DNA from: Rallus limicola
Taxonomy: Eukaryota > Chordata > Aves > Gruiformes > Rallidae
Length of the DNA stretch: 64,000 nt
Direction of reading: 5' to 3'
NCBI GenBank assembly: GCA_022605955.1
Contig: JAKCOZ010000008.1
Location: forward strand, 5,582,001-5,646,000
Part shown: positions 26,401 through 40,088 of the stretch, one piece after another
Layout: the number at the start of each line of letters is the position of its first letter
Position numbering within the stretch: position 1 is the first letter of the stretch
The notes under the pieces: model-generated
Seen by the model: only the letters and a program-made list of their open reading frames with translations
What the model was told of the DNA's origin: nothing
Databases searched by the model: none
Made by a program: the position numbers and the translations under genes

Positions 26401-28386
26401 TTCAGCCTGCTCTGTTTGCTGAGTGTATTAGCAAGGTGTCTTAGCTACTTAGGTAAATCCCTGCACACACGGTCAAGTGTAAGTGTGGCAGCTGGTTAGA
26501 GGCAGCGTTTATTCTGGATTGTGAACTCTCTGAAAACTGAGTTAGTCATGTGTTTGTTTTGTGTGAGCACCAGATCCATTGTTTTGTCTGATATGTTTCT
26601 GGTTTTGACATTTGCAGTTATTTTTCTTTATACATTTGGTGTATTCAAGGGAAGAATCATTTATTCAGGTTTCCTTTCTAAATGGAGAAATCTTCCTCAC
26701 TGACAATCTGCTAGCAAAAAAATTGCATGGGTTTGTTCTAATGGTATCACAGTATGGTGTGAGGTAAGTACCAGGCACGTGTACATATAAAAGTGTAAGT
26801 TCATGTCATCAGGTCAACTTTTAAAGCCTCCCCAGTTAGGATTTCACAACTGAATAAAATAGTAGCCACTGCAAGCCCGGCTTAAATAAAATATGCACAA
26901 ACAACAGGTGTGCTGGATAATTGTTTTCTCATCATGGTGCATATTTCACACTCCATAACTCCCAAATGAAATACCAAAAGAATGCATAAAACTAAATGAT
27001 TCAAATATTTAGAGAACTTCTTGTTGTGGTAAAGTGGGTCTATTGAAATTCTAAAGCGGTACAGAAATATAACCATTATTATTACAGATGTGTCATTTTC
27101 TTCTTATTGCACTAATGGAGCTAAGTGTGTGGTTCAGCTTTGTTTTCTTAGGACTTTGAAACTTAAATGAAAGATAACGATGCAAAATTGTGTGTATGTG
27201 AAACAAATAACAATAGATGAAGGATTAATTTCATCTGTTATTGCACTGAACATATAAAACTTCACTGTTGTTTTATTTTATAGCTGTACTTTTGTTACTA
27301 TTATTTAAATGTAGTGACACCTTGCAGACATGAAGCAATATGGAATTATGTCTCTTTTACTTAAATAGATGAGCCACTAAGTACTTACTTGCTAATATTT
27401 AAACTGCTCAGATTATATCAGGCCAGTGTAATTTGCTAGTAATATTAAATTATACATTCCACCAAATGCATCAAACTAACATTGTTCTAAGTGGTTTGCA
27501 GCACATAAGATCACTCGATAGGTTTTTTTCTGTTGCCATCTGTTTGGAAAAAAATAATTTTCCTTTGATGTACTCTGTATGTTTTGTATACTCTTTGGAT
27601 GCTGTGCATAAAAGAAAGGATTGGTAATTAGAATGAAATGCTATTCACAATGAATCATAAAACACCTACTGAACCAACCCTATCTTTTAGTATTGGATTT
27701 TACTAATACTCTCCTTTGTTTCCCAAATGACCTATCTTCTTTAATGATGGTTTAGATACTGGTAAGATTCAAATCCTCATCCAAAGGCCATGACACTATT
27801 GACTAAATCTCTGTTGACTTCGCTGAGAAGGTGAAATACTGTATTGCAAGATAAAATCAGCACATAGGTGCTCAGTGAAACTGAAGAGTCCATTAGTGCC
27901 TTAACTCTTAAATTACCCTCTGGGTATCTCTCTTGATAAGGACAAGCTAAAAGGAAAAGTTACCTTTGTCATTAAATCTTTAACAATGTGATATTGACAG
28001 ATTTGAGTCTTTCTGTATTTTTAGCATTTGTAGATTACCTTCATGCTCATTTCTTCCTCTGGATGTGAGCAAGCCGAGTTTCATTAGTCACTAACCGATG
28101 TCTGGGTGCAGGGAAGAGCAGTGATTTGTCTGTGTCCTGTGTGCATTACAAGGGCATCTTCAGCATTATGAATTAAACTCCATCTTGCTGCATTAAAAGT
28201 ATGAAAACCAGACTGCCAAAGTAATAGCATCTTGAATTAATATCAGTGCTTTAAAAATCTTGAATATACACCCACTCTTCAGTTCATCTTTCTGGTGTAC
28301 AGTTTCAGAGATGAACTACTTAATTTTGTGGTGTTTTGATTCTAATTTTTTATCTTCAGTCATATTTTAAAAACAGAAATGCTGCA

Positions 28387-28407
28387 TTTTTTTTTGTTTG
28401 TTTGTTT
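28387..28407. repeat. T-run followed by (TTTG)n microsatellite
   Basis: A run of nine T is followed by GTTTGTTTGTTT. It is a short simple repeat inside the large intron. Confidence 0.8.
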
Positions 28408-28915
28408 CCCGCTACTTATTCTTAACTCCTTTTTTTGTTTCCCCTTGCCCCTAAAAACACTTCTTGTGTACTTCTCCTGTGCAGTAGTCAGGCACAGGCA
28501 CAGATCTAGGCACAATTATCATGCATAATAGGTACTGCAAGTGTGAACATGAATCAGAGATGAGCGCTGTATTTTAGAGGCTCACTTAAATCCATTCCAC
28601 TAAATGATCCTTAGGAGATCTTGACGATAATTAGAAATATGGGTACTCTGAGCTCTGTTACCAATCTACACCATTTCATGAGGGAATAACAAACGGAATT
28701 AACCTTTAATTTAGGTCTTTAGGACCTTCATGTACATGGGAGCAGACTTTCAGGTGCTCAGGCATTGTGCTGAGCTCTGCTAAAAATCTGGCAAGTTATT
28801 GGGTGCCAAACTGCCACCTGACCCCTTTTGAAATTCCTGGGTAATACCTCTTAAGCCCTGCTTTTCTCTACTATGAAAAAACAATCAATTCACAAGGGCA
28901 CAGGTTCATAATCAA

Positions 28916-29340
28916 ATGTTGTCACCACAGAGAGCTGCTATGAGGGTCTGCAGATACAGGCCGTCCATGCTGGAGGTAAACTCACAGCTGCTTGGGGCCT
29001 TGCAGCAGGCTGCCTCTGGTACTGCCTGCAGGGCGGGCCAGGGGAGTCTCCTCAGTGTCACCGTATGGCACAGCCTGGCACTCCCAAGGCTGCCACAGGG
29101 CCTAAACAGTGCTTAGAGAGCATCCTGACTTCCCTTGTATGAGCACAGTTTGGCCCGGGAAGCAATGATGGACATTTCTCCTTCTCCATTTCCTGGTATT
29201 CCTCCTGGCCTCAGCGACGTGTGTCTGAACACGGGCAGTGCAGGCCTGTATCCTCATTGTCCAGTATGGTGCACCCTCCTTGTTGGTACCCGCACTGGCT
29301 CTCCCACCTCACCTGTGATTCAGCCTTACTAAGATGTCTC
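28916..29340. other. GC-richer block in the large intron, identity unknown
   Basis: This stretch is clearly richer in G+C than its surroundings (for example GCCTGCAGGGCGGGCCAGGG). It contains two adjacent short + strand open frames of 66 and 65 codons. I see no splice-site pair that would join them in frame and no family resemblance. It could be a worn transposon or a chance compositional patch. Confidence 0.3.
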
Positions 29341-29982
29341 GGCTCGCATGGCCAAGCTGATTGATGGTGAGATCCTCCTGCATTTTCTCACTGCTCCAGT
29401 GGAATTACAGAGGTCTGAAGTCAGGCTTTGGGATGCTTCTTGAGATCATTGGGTCTGCGGAGGTGTACTCGGTTCTGCACACAAGCCCTGTGATTTTTGT
29501 GTATCAGAATTAATATTGCAGAACTTGAACTGCCATTTGGAGATCTTGTAGTCAGATTTGGGAATGAAACACAACAGTCACACTGTGACCCTCTAGAAGC
29601 TGTATTTCTGAAAAGCAGCAAAAGTTTGGGAAGTCTGTGGGACAGTTCCTGACCTGGAAGAAATCATTTTGATGCAAGTGGAGACAATAATTCTTACCTG
29701 CTCGGAATCGGCCCATTTACTCATTCTAAACCATACTTCAAGTAAGTGTTCTGAGGAAAAAGGATAAAATACTTTGTATGGAGGTATTAAAGAAAAACTT
29801 GTTTAAAAGCCTCTCCTTATTTGAAATTATTCCGTCAGAGCAAAAAAGAATGCATTAGAGTTGGAGAGAAAATATGTATGTAAAAGCCTTAAACTAAAGA
29901 TAAAAGTATTTCTTAAAATCCTACTACTACTTTTAAACTCCTTTCAGTCCGTGTGACATTTCAATAATATTATACACACACC

Positions 29983-30010
29983 AAAAAAAGAAAGAAAGAA
30001 AAAAAAAAAG
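29983..30010. repeat. A-rich (GAAA)n microsatellite
   Basis: The + strand reads A7, then GAAAGAAAGAA, then A9 G. It is a simple repeat of purines on the + strand. No function is visible. Confidence 0.85.
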
Positions 30011-33000
30011 GAGGTAGAGGGATGCAGAAACCTTTTAAATGCACAATACCGAGGCAAGGAAAATACAGCTTGTCCAACATTAACCTTGACAAATTCGTGC
30101 TCCTGTCATTTAAATGAATGTACCTTTGCAGGACCCAGCTTGCTGGACCTTGGAAAGAGCGGTGAGGAAGGACTGTAAAAATGATGCTCATCTCTCTTAA
30201 ATTATTTTTCTGGGTAAATGAATGATTTCAATGAAATCCAAATAAGGATGAATCTGCTCACTCGAATCACCTGTTCACAGCCAATGAACTTCCACGTGAA
30301 ACAGTGCTTACCCTCCTCTGTTGCCATGTATTGATCTAAAACATCTTCCCTGAGCCTTCTCTCTCCTTTTCCTCCTACAGGCAAAAGGTTAGAGTTAGAT
30401 AATAGTATTAATTTTCCAGACATCTGCACATGTTTTAATAGCCTTTAGAAGGTTTGAAATGGTTTCTGTTTGACCACCACAGGGCTAAAATGCCATTAAG
30501 ACTTAGATTGTAGCAATACATAACAATCATAGCCCTGTAGTTCAACCTGGCAATAAAAAAGCTAATTTATTTTATTGGAGATTTAAATTAATGTGATGAA
30601 CTCCTCTCTCAACAGGAGCTGTAACACCACTATTACAAAAATATCATGGCCCTGCATATTTTCTAACCCAGATAAAACACTTATGACAAACCTTGTGTAT
30701 GCACTTGTTCTGTGTGATTTCTGAGTGCTGGCACATATGTTTGTGTGTTCACTTACTACTACTTACCATTCCTGAGGCCAGTTTGTTTTTTCTTTCATAT
30801 CTTCATTTTTAGACTTATTTTTTTCTATCATCTGACTCGTAGGCTCAGCAGGAAGAAAGTGATTAATAGATCTGGGGCAGTCTCCAGTGTTAGCCTTTTG
30901 ATTATACTTTTTTTTTTACCACCCTGAGAACTGGAATAGTCTTGTGGGAAAAAATTATTACTGGTTAGGTAAATTGAGTTTAAAATAGCTTTCAAAATAG
31001 ACATATTCAGTTAATAAGGATATTTTTGAAAATCTGTGAAGGAAAAATTTAGATCTCAGACAGTTTTCAATTCCAACTATATGCTGGAGGAAAGCTTCAG
31101 CTTATCCCATTATAAAGTGATAAAGCAGCATTTGATGGCAGCAGCTTCTGTGATAAAATGATCATGGCAGCTCTGAGAACGAATCTAATAAGGGAATTGA
31201 TCTGTAGATTCCAATTCTGTAAGAGCCAACATCGATCAACATAAATGTCAATAACAAGATCGTACTGAGGTCTGCCTAATTCCTTTAGATGATTTTGGGG
31301 CATAGTCAGAAAGTGAATGTGAAAATGAATTTTAAACTGTAGGAATCACAAAAGGCAAAGACAAAATTATGTTCATCTACCAGGAATATCACTGGCTGTC
31401 ACAGTATCAGCAATTTTAGCAGCATGTTGAAATTAGTGAGTAGCATTTAATCAGATAATGATTGATAATGCAATGCCTGTTGTGTAAGTGAGACTGAAAC
31501 ATCAGTACTTTTTATCTGTGTTTTCAGGTTAAAGGATTTCTTAAATACAGTGGAATAATAAAAAACAGCCCACCTTTTTACTGCTAAAGCATAGATAGCA
31601 TGTGTAGGGCATGCCATAAAAGATTAATGGTGTAGTTCTTCCTTGTCACAGGAGTTCAGTATGAAGTTGTTCCCTAGACTGATTCTGACCATGCTGAACT
31701 GTTGAGAAAAAATGGATTTGTTTGTGAACAACATAACAAGAGCAGGTGTCGGGCTGTGCAGGATTCTGCCTTTGATGTTCCCATAATTCATAGCATCTAC
31801 ATGATCTTGGCACTCATTTAGAAAAGTGGTAGTAACATACTACTAGTAGATCAATAAGTATTCACAAAAAGCATTTGCTGTTTTATACCAAATTAATAAG
31901 AAACAAAATACCAATATGTGCTTAATAAGAGGCTCAACTCTTCTATAATACTGTTCTCACAAACCTCCTGCTTTACTGTACTCCAAGGAGTCTTCCATGA
32001 GCAAGCTCATTGAAAACATTTATTTCATTAATTATTTACATTTGGGCTAGCTGATTACCGGGTCATTGATGTAAACTGTTGACTTTACAATAATTACAAA
32101 CCACAGGGAACTTTATACATACATTTTCCTAAGAAATTAAATTAGCTCATTTTTATCATTACTGTAATATTTACAGACTCCTACGGTAGTGCTATTAAAA
32201 TGAGAACTCACACTTTGGAGCCTTGGAGCTTGAAAATACTGATAGAGCTATAAAATGAAAACTAGGATCAGAAAGGATTACTTTGTGTCTTTCAATGTAA
32301 CTTTTATTTCAAGCAGTTTATAAAAATTAATAAAACTAAGGGATTTGGAACAGGAGTAATTTTAGGCTTACATTAATGTTGTCAACTCTCTGAAGAATAC
32401 AGAGAGATTATGTTATTTATGTTTATGCATCAAATTTCTGCTTAATACTTCCCAATTCATACCCTAGGATATAAGTTTCCAACCTTCTGAGTTACTTTGG
32501 AATGTAATTCACTGGGTTTTGCCATCTCTGGATGGCTTGATAATAACAGAGAACAGCAAGCCTGGAAAATCTGAAGCAGACACGAGTAAAACCTTTGTGT
32601 TCTTTTTTTTGTGCTGGATTTGCCTTGTTAACAGGATTTTCTGATGTAGTTTTAGTACCCTAATCTTCCATACAAATGTTTGTAATATCATACCCTTGTA
32701 TGTTGTCTTGGATGTTGTCAGTTAAGTCTCAGTAAACTCGCCTGGAGGATTTGCCAGCAAAACTGACAAACCACTGTTAATATTAGGTTTGAATTTAAAG
32801 TCTAGCATCTTCTGTATGACCAGGCTTTGAGGTTTTTTAGCAGTGTCAGCCTAGTTGGAGGGAAAAACAACAAAAATGGAAAATAGCAAAGTAGAACTTT
32901 CACAGAAGTATATTTTATGAGATTAATGGAAAATTCAAATCCACTTGAAATTTCTGGAATGGCTGGAAATTTCCTTTTTGTACTAAAATCTGATTTAGCC

Positions 33001-36000
33001 TACTGAAATGTATTTTACAGTTAACCTTTAATATTAATTTTATGTATAAATCTTGCTCGTATTATTACTGAGCAATACTGTGAATGTTTACTATATTCTA
33101 CACAGCTGTAGGTAAGCCCAATAAGTAACAGTCTCCAACTGCTTGGTCATACCACTGTGAGAGTTATCCTGGGGTTCACTTACCAACTATTAACACCCTC
33201 CTCCCAGCAAAAGTAAATCCAGCCACCTACAGTGGTAAGCCTGCTGCTGTACAGCTGTTAAGAATGCTAGCAGCAACATATAGGGCAAACTAATTTTAGT
33301 TACTGTGTCAGGCAGATCTTAAGAGCAGAATATTAAATATAAAAGACAACATGCATGTTCATACTAAATACAGTGCACCAGCTATGAGTTGCTTTACCTA
33401 TTCCAGACTGAGCTGTGTAGCATTCCATGTTACTGGCTTTTGCCAAACATCAGGTATCTTCATTAACAGCGTGGTCTGTTGGAAACGGTGCCTGTAGCAA
33501 CAGAGAAATAGAAAACAGCTTAGTGTGGTCCATTAGCTTTACAATCAGACATTGGACATTCTTTCTGGCCCAGAGGCGTGGGCTTCTAGGTGTCTTCTAG
33601 GTGTCTAAGAAGTGATGAGTATGTAATTATTTTGGGTAAGGAAGGAGTATTTGTAAATGGTCAAAGGCTGCTAATGTCTCCCTCACAGCTTTAGCCTTGG
33701 TCCTGTATGTGGTTAAATGTGGCCCAGCAGCAGGAGAAAGGAATTAGAAAATGCATATCAGATGTTCTCCTAGATGCCTCCTGTGACAACTACCCTATTC
33801 CCATGTTGCAAAGTGCCATTCACTTCCTCTAGGGAGAGTTCCACAGCCAAAGAGTAGGGCCAGAAGGGAGCTGTGATAAACCTTGATTTGCTCCTGTGCT
33901 TCACTGATACTTGGGTGTTTTCTTTTCCCTGGCTGCTTGATGCAAAATTTTGGTGTTTGATGAAATGCATAGGCACAGATTGATTGGTCGTGGCTATATG
34001 TACAAGTGAAAATAGGAATCTAAATACTCATTGTAAAATAAATTCATTTCATCAAACCTGTAAACATGTAACAGATTTTATAAGCAAAAGCTGTAAATCC
34101 AGAGAAATTGTTGAGCTTTCATGTTACTACCAGTGAACATGGACTCAGAACACTACCCTAATGCTGAGAGCAAGAAAAGTTAGTGTCTGAACCTAGTGTT
34201 TCTTCCTTTGAAAATGCTGAACATTTCCCCCCCTCAGGAATAAGTTATTTTCTTATTTCCATGTCCTTTAAAATTAGCACACTTGTGAAAATCTAGAGAG
34301 ACGTACACCTATATGGTTTTCCTTATGTAGCTTACAAGATAAGGCCATGTTTTCTTCCCAGAACTGGCACCAAAAAAAATAAGGGCATAGGAGCCCTTAT
34401 TTCATGTAAAGGCACTGCTGAAAAGTGGTAAAAATTATAGGAATGCTTCTTAAAGGCACCCTCTATTCTGCAGCTGAACCACCATAATGCTGGACTTCAG
34501 ATAAAATATTTAGAAGAAATAGCCACAGTCAGAAGTAACTTCCCACTGTTGGGATAAATGATGATTATAAAGCAAATTATTAGAGAATTAGAATGAAAAA
34601 GCATGGCTCTTTCCACTGTGAAATGTCCTTGAATTTGCCCTAAAGGATGTAGGTATAAAAAGGAATCTGAGATGGCACATGCCAGGCACAAGAACTCTGC
34701 TGGGAAGCTGCCTTTCTTCTCATGCAGTAAGCAGCTGGAAAGATGAAGGCAAGTTCCTTAGCAAGCTGGTTAACTAGGAGAAAGTGCTCAGTGTGACAAT
34801 TGCTATTGCCATTATAAACTGAAAATGGAAAGGCTAATTTTCTCTTACTACAAAGTTAAACAGCATTGGCCATGAAGTTCTGTTTATAGGAAATGAATGG
34901 TAGGAAAGTAGAACATACTTCTGAATTTTCTATTAAATGTATAACTTCAAAGAGCTGAAAAAAATTATTATTATAATTTTATTTTCATGACAACCATTAT
35001 ATACAGTAAACCATCAGGCATTGCTGTATGTGCACAGTATACAATTGCAAGTACATTTCCTATGTCAGTGATTATTAGAATTAAATAAGATGGAAGCATC
35101 TTTTTGCAGCTTTCACTTTTGCTTCATATTTGGCTGTTTTCTGTTGACAAGCACTTGTTCTGCTCTTTTTAGAAACCAGAATTACCATATGTCAAAAGCA
35201 TATGTATTGCAAACTCTGATTTGTCTAAAAGCAAAATCTATTTCTACTTTCACAGGTTTTATTATTTTATTTCCTTATACTTAACTTCATCCTTTATTTC
35301 AGAGTATTTAATGTATGAGAAGTTCACTCTTCACATTTGGAATGCTGCATTATTCTTAATCTAGGTAAATTCTGATGGAATGGGTGATGGTTTCTCATCT
35401 CCAGCTGAACACCCCCTCTGCAGTGTATGTAAGAACTAAAAAAATCATGATTTAGTTTCATGACATATGATATTTCTGCATAAACTGACAGGACATAAAT
35501 TGCATACCTGATCAGATTTTTGTCTTCCATTGGTCTCCTGTCTTGTCTGGTGTACGGAAACATGGTCTAGAGAACTATTTCTGTAAGAGCTTTGAAACCA
35601 AAGCTCGTCCTAGGGGTGATGAGTTCATAGCCGCGCTCTGCTTCGCAGGGGTGTAAGAGTTAAAGATGAACAAGGGAAGAGGAAGAGTTGAGACAGGTCA
35701 GATGATTGTGAAAAAAAGTCAGCCTCTATCACAGCTATAAAGGATCACCTTATCAGCACTCTTCTTGTGTTACACTTTTTTTTGCATGTTTTTGGTGGAG
35801 TTGCTAAGACTTATTAACAGAGGTAGAGTTGGAGCAGTGGTGTTGCTGCCTGTGGACTGGAGGGGAACCTTCTTTTTGCAGAGCATTATTAAAAATGGGT
35901 GGTGTGAAAGCTGCAGAGAAGGTGTTCCTTGGCAGCCCAGTGACAGTGGCTGTGTTACGTCCAGAGCTTGCCTTTTCAGGTTTGTGATGCCCCAAGTAAC

Positions 36001-36119
36001 AGCAGAGATGAAAAGATGCCACATGCACCTAACAAACATTTACAGCTCTGGCACAGAGCACCAGGATTAAAATGTCTCCTCAGAACCTAGAGAGAGAATT
36101 TCTTTCTTGTGAATGATGG

Positions 36120-36560
36120 GCTTTGGCTCATGTGAGAAAAACAAAGCCAATTGATTTAATAGCAATTAACTCATCCAATATTGGAGAGCCATGTACAGTT
36201 TGGCATAATTCATTGAAAATTGTTCTGGCAATGCAGCAGGCCATTAGACGTTTCAAAAAGGAGATAGGAGCTGATAGATATTCTGCACAGATACAGTCAA
36301 GAGGCACAATAGTTAGGGGAGTCTCTCTGTAATATTGCCTCATGCCAGCAGGTAGTAGCTTTCTTTTATCTTCCTAGAAAGCTTTAATAAGGATGCTGCT
36401 GGGGTGAGGGGGAACTGGCCTACTATTTGATGGATTGGTTATCTGCCTGCCAGATAATTGTATTTCCTATTGCACTTGATTTAATAGGTTTCCACCTAAA
36501 TTATCAATTGCATTGTTTTTATTTTTTATGTGGGTTACAGGAGTTAATCTTGACATTGAG
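36120..36560. other. AT-rich candidate conserved non-coding element
   Basis: The block carries homeodomain-type words (TTGATTTAATAGCAATTAAC, AATTCATTGAAAATTG) in otherwise unique DNA and has open frames on both strands over the same bases (69 and 71 codons). This texture is common in vertebrate intronic enhancers. It is an inference from word composition only; conservation cannot be tested here. Confidence 0.25.
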
Positions 36561-37734
36561 CCACAAAGGGCATGGCCTTTTCTTCATCAATCTCACAGGT
36601 GAAGGAGGAGCTTTCCTGCTACCGGCCACAGGCGGCACCAGAGAGGCCCTTTCTGGTCTGCCCTGGCCTCTGGACCTCTCACCACCCACTTTCCCTAGAG
36701 ACGTGTGGGTCCAGTCTAGCTAAGATGCTGTGAATGTTTTAGTTGGCACCTGCCCTGGCAGTGCTCAGTGCAGGGTAATTTCCAGGCCAGCTGGCCCAGC
36801 CTGTGCTGTATTCACCTCCATAAGAGTAACTTTTTCAGCTGTCCAGTGCTCCTGATGTTTTCCTGTGCTCAGAGGGCCCCAAATGTTCCCCACCATGGAT
36901 GAATATTGCCCAGTTTCCCCTCAGCATTATATAGGATACCAACAAATGAAGTGGGTGACATGGATTTATAATTGTAACTCTTCAGTTCCATATTTAAATA
37001 TTCATTTAAATTGATGAGATCTTTTCTGTGGAAGTCACTGTGCTGTCGTCTACCTTTTGTTGCATTGCATCATGATAGCATCAACGGTGATTTTAATATT
37101 GTAGGATGTTCAAGGCAGCAGTAAGTCCTTGATCTAGTTATGTGACTGTCATCTGAAAATAGCCATAAAGGACACAGTACGTTTTGTGTATCTGAGAAGA
37201 AATCAGAATCAAGATACATAGTTAATGTGCTGTGGTTCTGTGGACAACATTTTAACACAATCTGTTACTTGATTTTAAATGGATCATTAATGAGTTTCTT
37301 TTAACAAATAGTGGAGGGTTTTTTCAATTTTTTTTTAATTAGAAATTTGAGAAGTATGAAAAAATAAATGAAAGAAAAACAGTTTTCTTATCGTTCTTCT
37401 TTTGTAATTGAATGACTTACTTCAGTGCTGTGTGACTATATTTAATTAATGATCTCAAACTTGGTTATGCTGTTTGTTAATGCTAGTCATTGTGCTGGCT
37501 GTGTGTCTGTTAGCTTATTTGCATATGTGTGTGGGGGGAAATATTCCCAATGTGATGATTTTTTTGTTGGATACAGAAATATAATCACATTATATATCTT
37601 GAGAACACACTTTCCTGCTTTGTTAATTGTTTTAGTCTGCTGATTCACCTTTGTGAATAGCTTTATAGAGTCACAGAGTTTAATGCTGTCAAAGATGATT
37701 CAAGCACAGCATTACACGTGTGCAGTCTGGTCCA

Positions 37735-37794
37735 ATTGGGGTTGGACCCCCTGATCTCTTGAGGTCCCTTCCAACCCCTACAATTCTGTGATTC
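37735..37794 (+). repeat. CR1 LINE 3' tail fragment
   Basis: The sequence TTGGGGTTGGACCCCCTGAT, then CTCTTGAGGTCCCTTCCAAC, then CCCTACAATTCTGTGATTCC is a standard CR1 3' end, sense to the host gene. The left border is uncertain. Confidence 0.92.
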
Positions 37795-38447
37795 CTTCTG
37801 GTTGCTGAGCAGATGCGGAGGGACCTCTGTAACTCTGAGCCGTTTACAGTGTTGTCTGTTGGGCTGCGTCTCATACTGGCCAAAAACTGTCTATTTTCTA
37901 CCTGTTCCAGTTGACATGATCTCTGCTCTTACATCTGATATGGACAATATGGACTAACTTCCATTGAATGATATTATAGGGGCATATTTGATGTTGCCTT
38001 GTTGGAAAAATGGGAAGACAGCTTTGCAATTGTAAAACTCCTACAGCACTAGGATACTTTTTTCTGAGAAAATAAAACGTTCAAGTATAAATGTTTATCC
38101 ATCTCAGATGTCCCCAGTCATCATCTCTAATGAACAGGTCTGGCTGTATTAACTTCTGCTAAAATATCTCTGGAAGCAAAAATCATGTGACTGGTTTCAC
38201 TGGAGAAAGTAATTAATTCCTCTGCAAAGATCAGATACACCACTTGTTAATAACACTGATGTCTCGTGGCTCTGAAAACAGTGGAATTCTCTGGTGGTCC
38301 AGAGATGCAGTTGGAATTATTGTCAAGAATAACACATGTACTAAGTCAGTAAATCTGTGAGTTTGGGAAGGCATTTTACCTGGAGCTTAAATCTTGAACA
38401 AACACCTGATAGTAACTCTAACATTTTGAAAGGTGCGTGCTGAGTAA

Positions 38448-39131
38448 CTAGACAATAGGCATCACCAGTGTTAAAAAACACATAGCCTGGATGCAGTTAA
38501 TATTTATAGTGAAAAGTATATTGGATGCTGAGTGCTTGTAGCATTTTAATCTGCTCAACAATACATTGGACAAGATATGCTTATGCAGAATATCGAGCAT
38601 TGAAATTATTTTCCATAATCTGTCTGCAACAGGTGCTGTCTCGTGAAGAAACCTGGATGCATATGTAGCTCTTGAGATATTACTCCCAAATTTATAATTA
38701 GTAGCTGTTAAATTGTTTGGGATAGATGCCTGAAGCACAGCATGCAGATAGCAGGGGCTATAGGAATGGCCACCTGCTTTGTTCTCTAGCAGATTAATTT
38801 CTACAGTGGGTACCAGGAGAGCGGGCTGGGGAGTAGCAGGGCATAAGATATTGCATGACTGATGTTTCAGGGCCCTGACCTGTCTTGCCATGACTACTGC
38901 TGCACAGTGAGGAAGGGCTTTTATGGCTGCCAATTCTTTTTCCCTCTTTGACCAGGTGGTTTGGATGGGCTGGGTGATGGGCCACTCATGGAGCCTTGAC
39001 AAGTCTCCATGGTTTGCATCCTTTGCAGGTTCCTCCTGACAAAGCGTCCTAGCAGGGTCTGCATCGTTTGTTCCTCCAAGCTGAGCACCCTGGTGCTGAG
39101 GAGGGGGTATATGTGGTCTCTCAGGTTGCAA
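38448..39131 (-). other. 227-codon antisense ORF of unknown meaning
   Basis: This is the longest open frame in the window outside NCKAP5. It begins MQPERPHIPPPQHQ and has a Pro/His-rich start, a Lys/Glu patch (SKREKELAAIK) and a Leu/Ile/Cys-rich end. I recognise no domain, and no signal peptide or clear membrane segment is visible. It lies wholly within the 22-kb NCKAP5 intron on the opposite strand, without an obvious promoter or poly-A signal that I can tie to it. A poly-T run on the + strand lies about 60 bp upstream of its start. It could be a chance frame, a worn retrocopy or an antisense transcript. I do not call it a gene. Confidence 0.2.
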
Positions 39132-39469
39132 GCCTCAAGAATTAATGGGAAAATGAAAAGAACCTGAACCAAAGCCCTTTTGTTTGGTTGGGTTTTTTTT
39201 TTAAAAGTCCTTTTTCATTGATTTCAGTGGACTGTGAGTCAGATCCATACTGCCTGTTACATGATATGTTGGTCCAATGACTGACAAGACTGCAGATATT
39301 TCTTCTTTTGAAGTCAAAGTCCAAGACATTCACATAAATCACGGATTTTATTGAAACTGCAATTAAAACAAATCAGGCTTAATGCACACTGAAAGCCTCA
39401 GTAATTAGTATACAGGTGAACATGGAGGAAAAGGCACAAGCTTAGCCATCCTTCCAAGCAAAACTGAAA

Positions 39470-39760
39470 AAAGGACTGTGTATATAATCGAACAGCATGT
39501 GAATATTAATGCACAAATCCTCGGAGTCCCTAGTTCCCTGATGCAATTATTTTCTATTCACATTAATTGTTCCTAACAGATGACATTAATGACTTTGAGT
39601 TAAAATGTGTGCAAGGGAGGCCTTCAACAGATCAATGCTGTTTAAAAATAGGGTCACTTTTGCAATCATTCACTCAAGGTGTAACAGCTCGTAAATAAAA
39701 CAACATTAACGTGTTGATTGATTTATAAATGTTAATTTTGTACTTCATTTTTATGCTTTT
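39470..39760. other. AT-rich candidate conserved non-coding element
   Basis: The block, which ends about 330 bp upstream of the exon at 40089, is dense in TAAT-type words (GAATATTAATGCAC, ACATTAATTGTTCC, GACATTAATGACTTTGAG, TTGATTGATTTATAAATG). It has no transposon signature. Such clusters are typical of vertebrate developmental enhancers, but this is inference from composition. Confidence 0.3.
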
Positions 39761-40088
39761 TTCCTGAAACCTGTCAAACTCTGTGGATAATGGTGGGAGT
39801 CGTGTTCATTTGTCACTGTTGTATGTGAAGTAATGATAAGTTGCAAAACAGTGACTAGAAGAAAAAGTATGGTTTGTTTTGGATGAAGAATGATCTGTTC
39901 TAGGAACAGGAAGTCTGGGACAAAGTAAGCACAAAGAGCAACATTTCAAATGAGAACAAATCCTCTTTTACCTCAGGGGTCTTCATTTCCCTTGAAATTT
40001 AACAGCAGAGTTTGGAATTGTAAAAATGTTGATCTGCTGCGTGTTTGACAAATGCTTATGCTTTGCTCATTCCCTTCTGCCCCCCCAG

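Larger units (their letters stand above)
17881..40088 (+). other. NCKAP5: NCKAP5 giant intron, 22.2 kb
   Basis: This is the largest intron in the window, from donor GTAGGA to an acceptor preceded by a C-run (CCCCCCAG). Annotated separately inside it are two opposed LTRs and a CR1 (22108-23440), a second CR1 tail (about 37735-37794), simple repeats (19190, 28387, 29983), a GC-richer block (28916-29340), AT-rich candidate conserved elements (36120-36560, 39470-39760) and a 227-codon antisense ORF (38448-39131). Poly-A runs lie at 19767-19783 and 20696-20710. No NCKAP5 exon is needed here: the flanking exons join in frame and match the known protein. Confidence 0.85.

Noticed and set aside
33580..33606. 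Short tandem duplication (TCTTCTAGGTG twice)
   Set aside because: Two copies only, within ordinary intron; most likely replication slippage.
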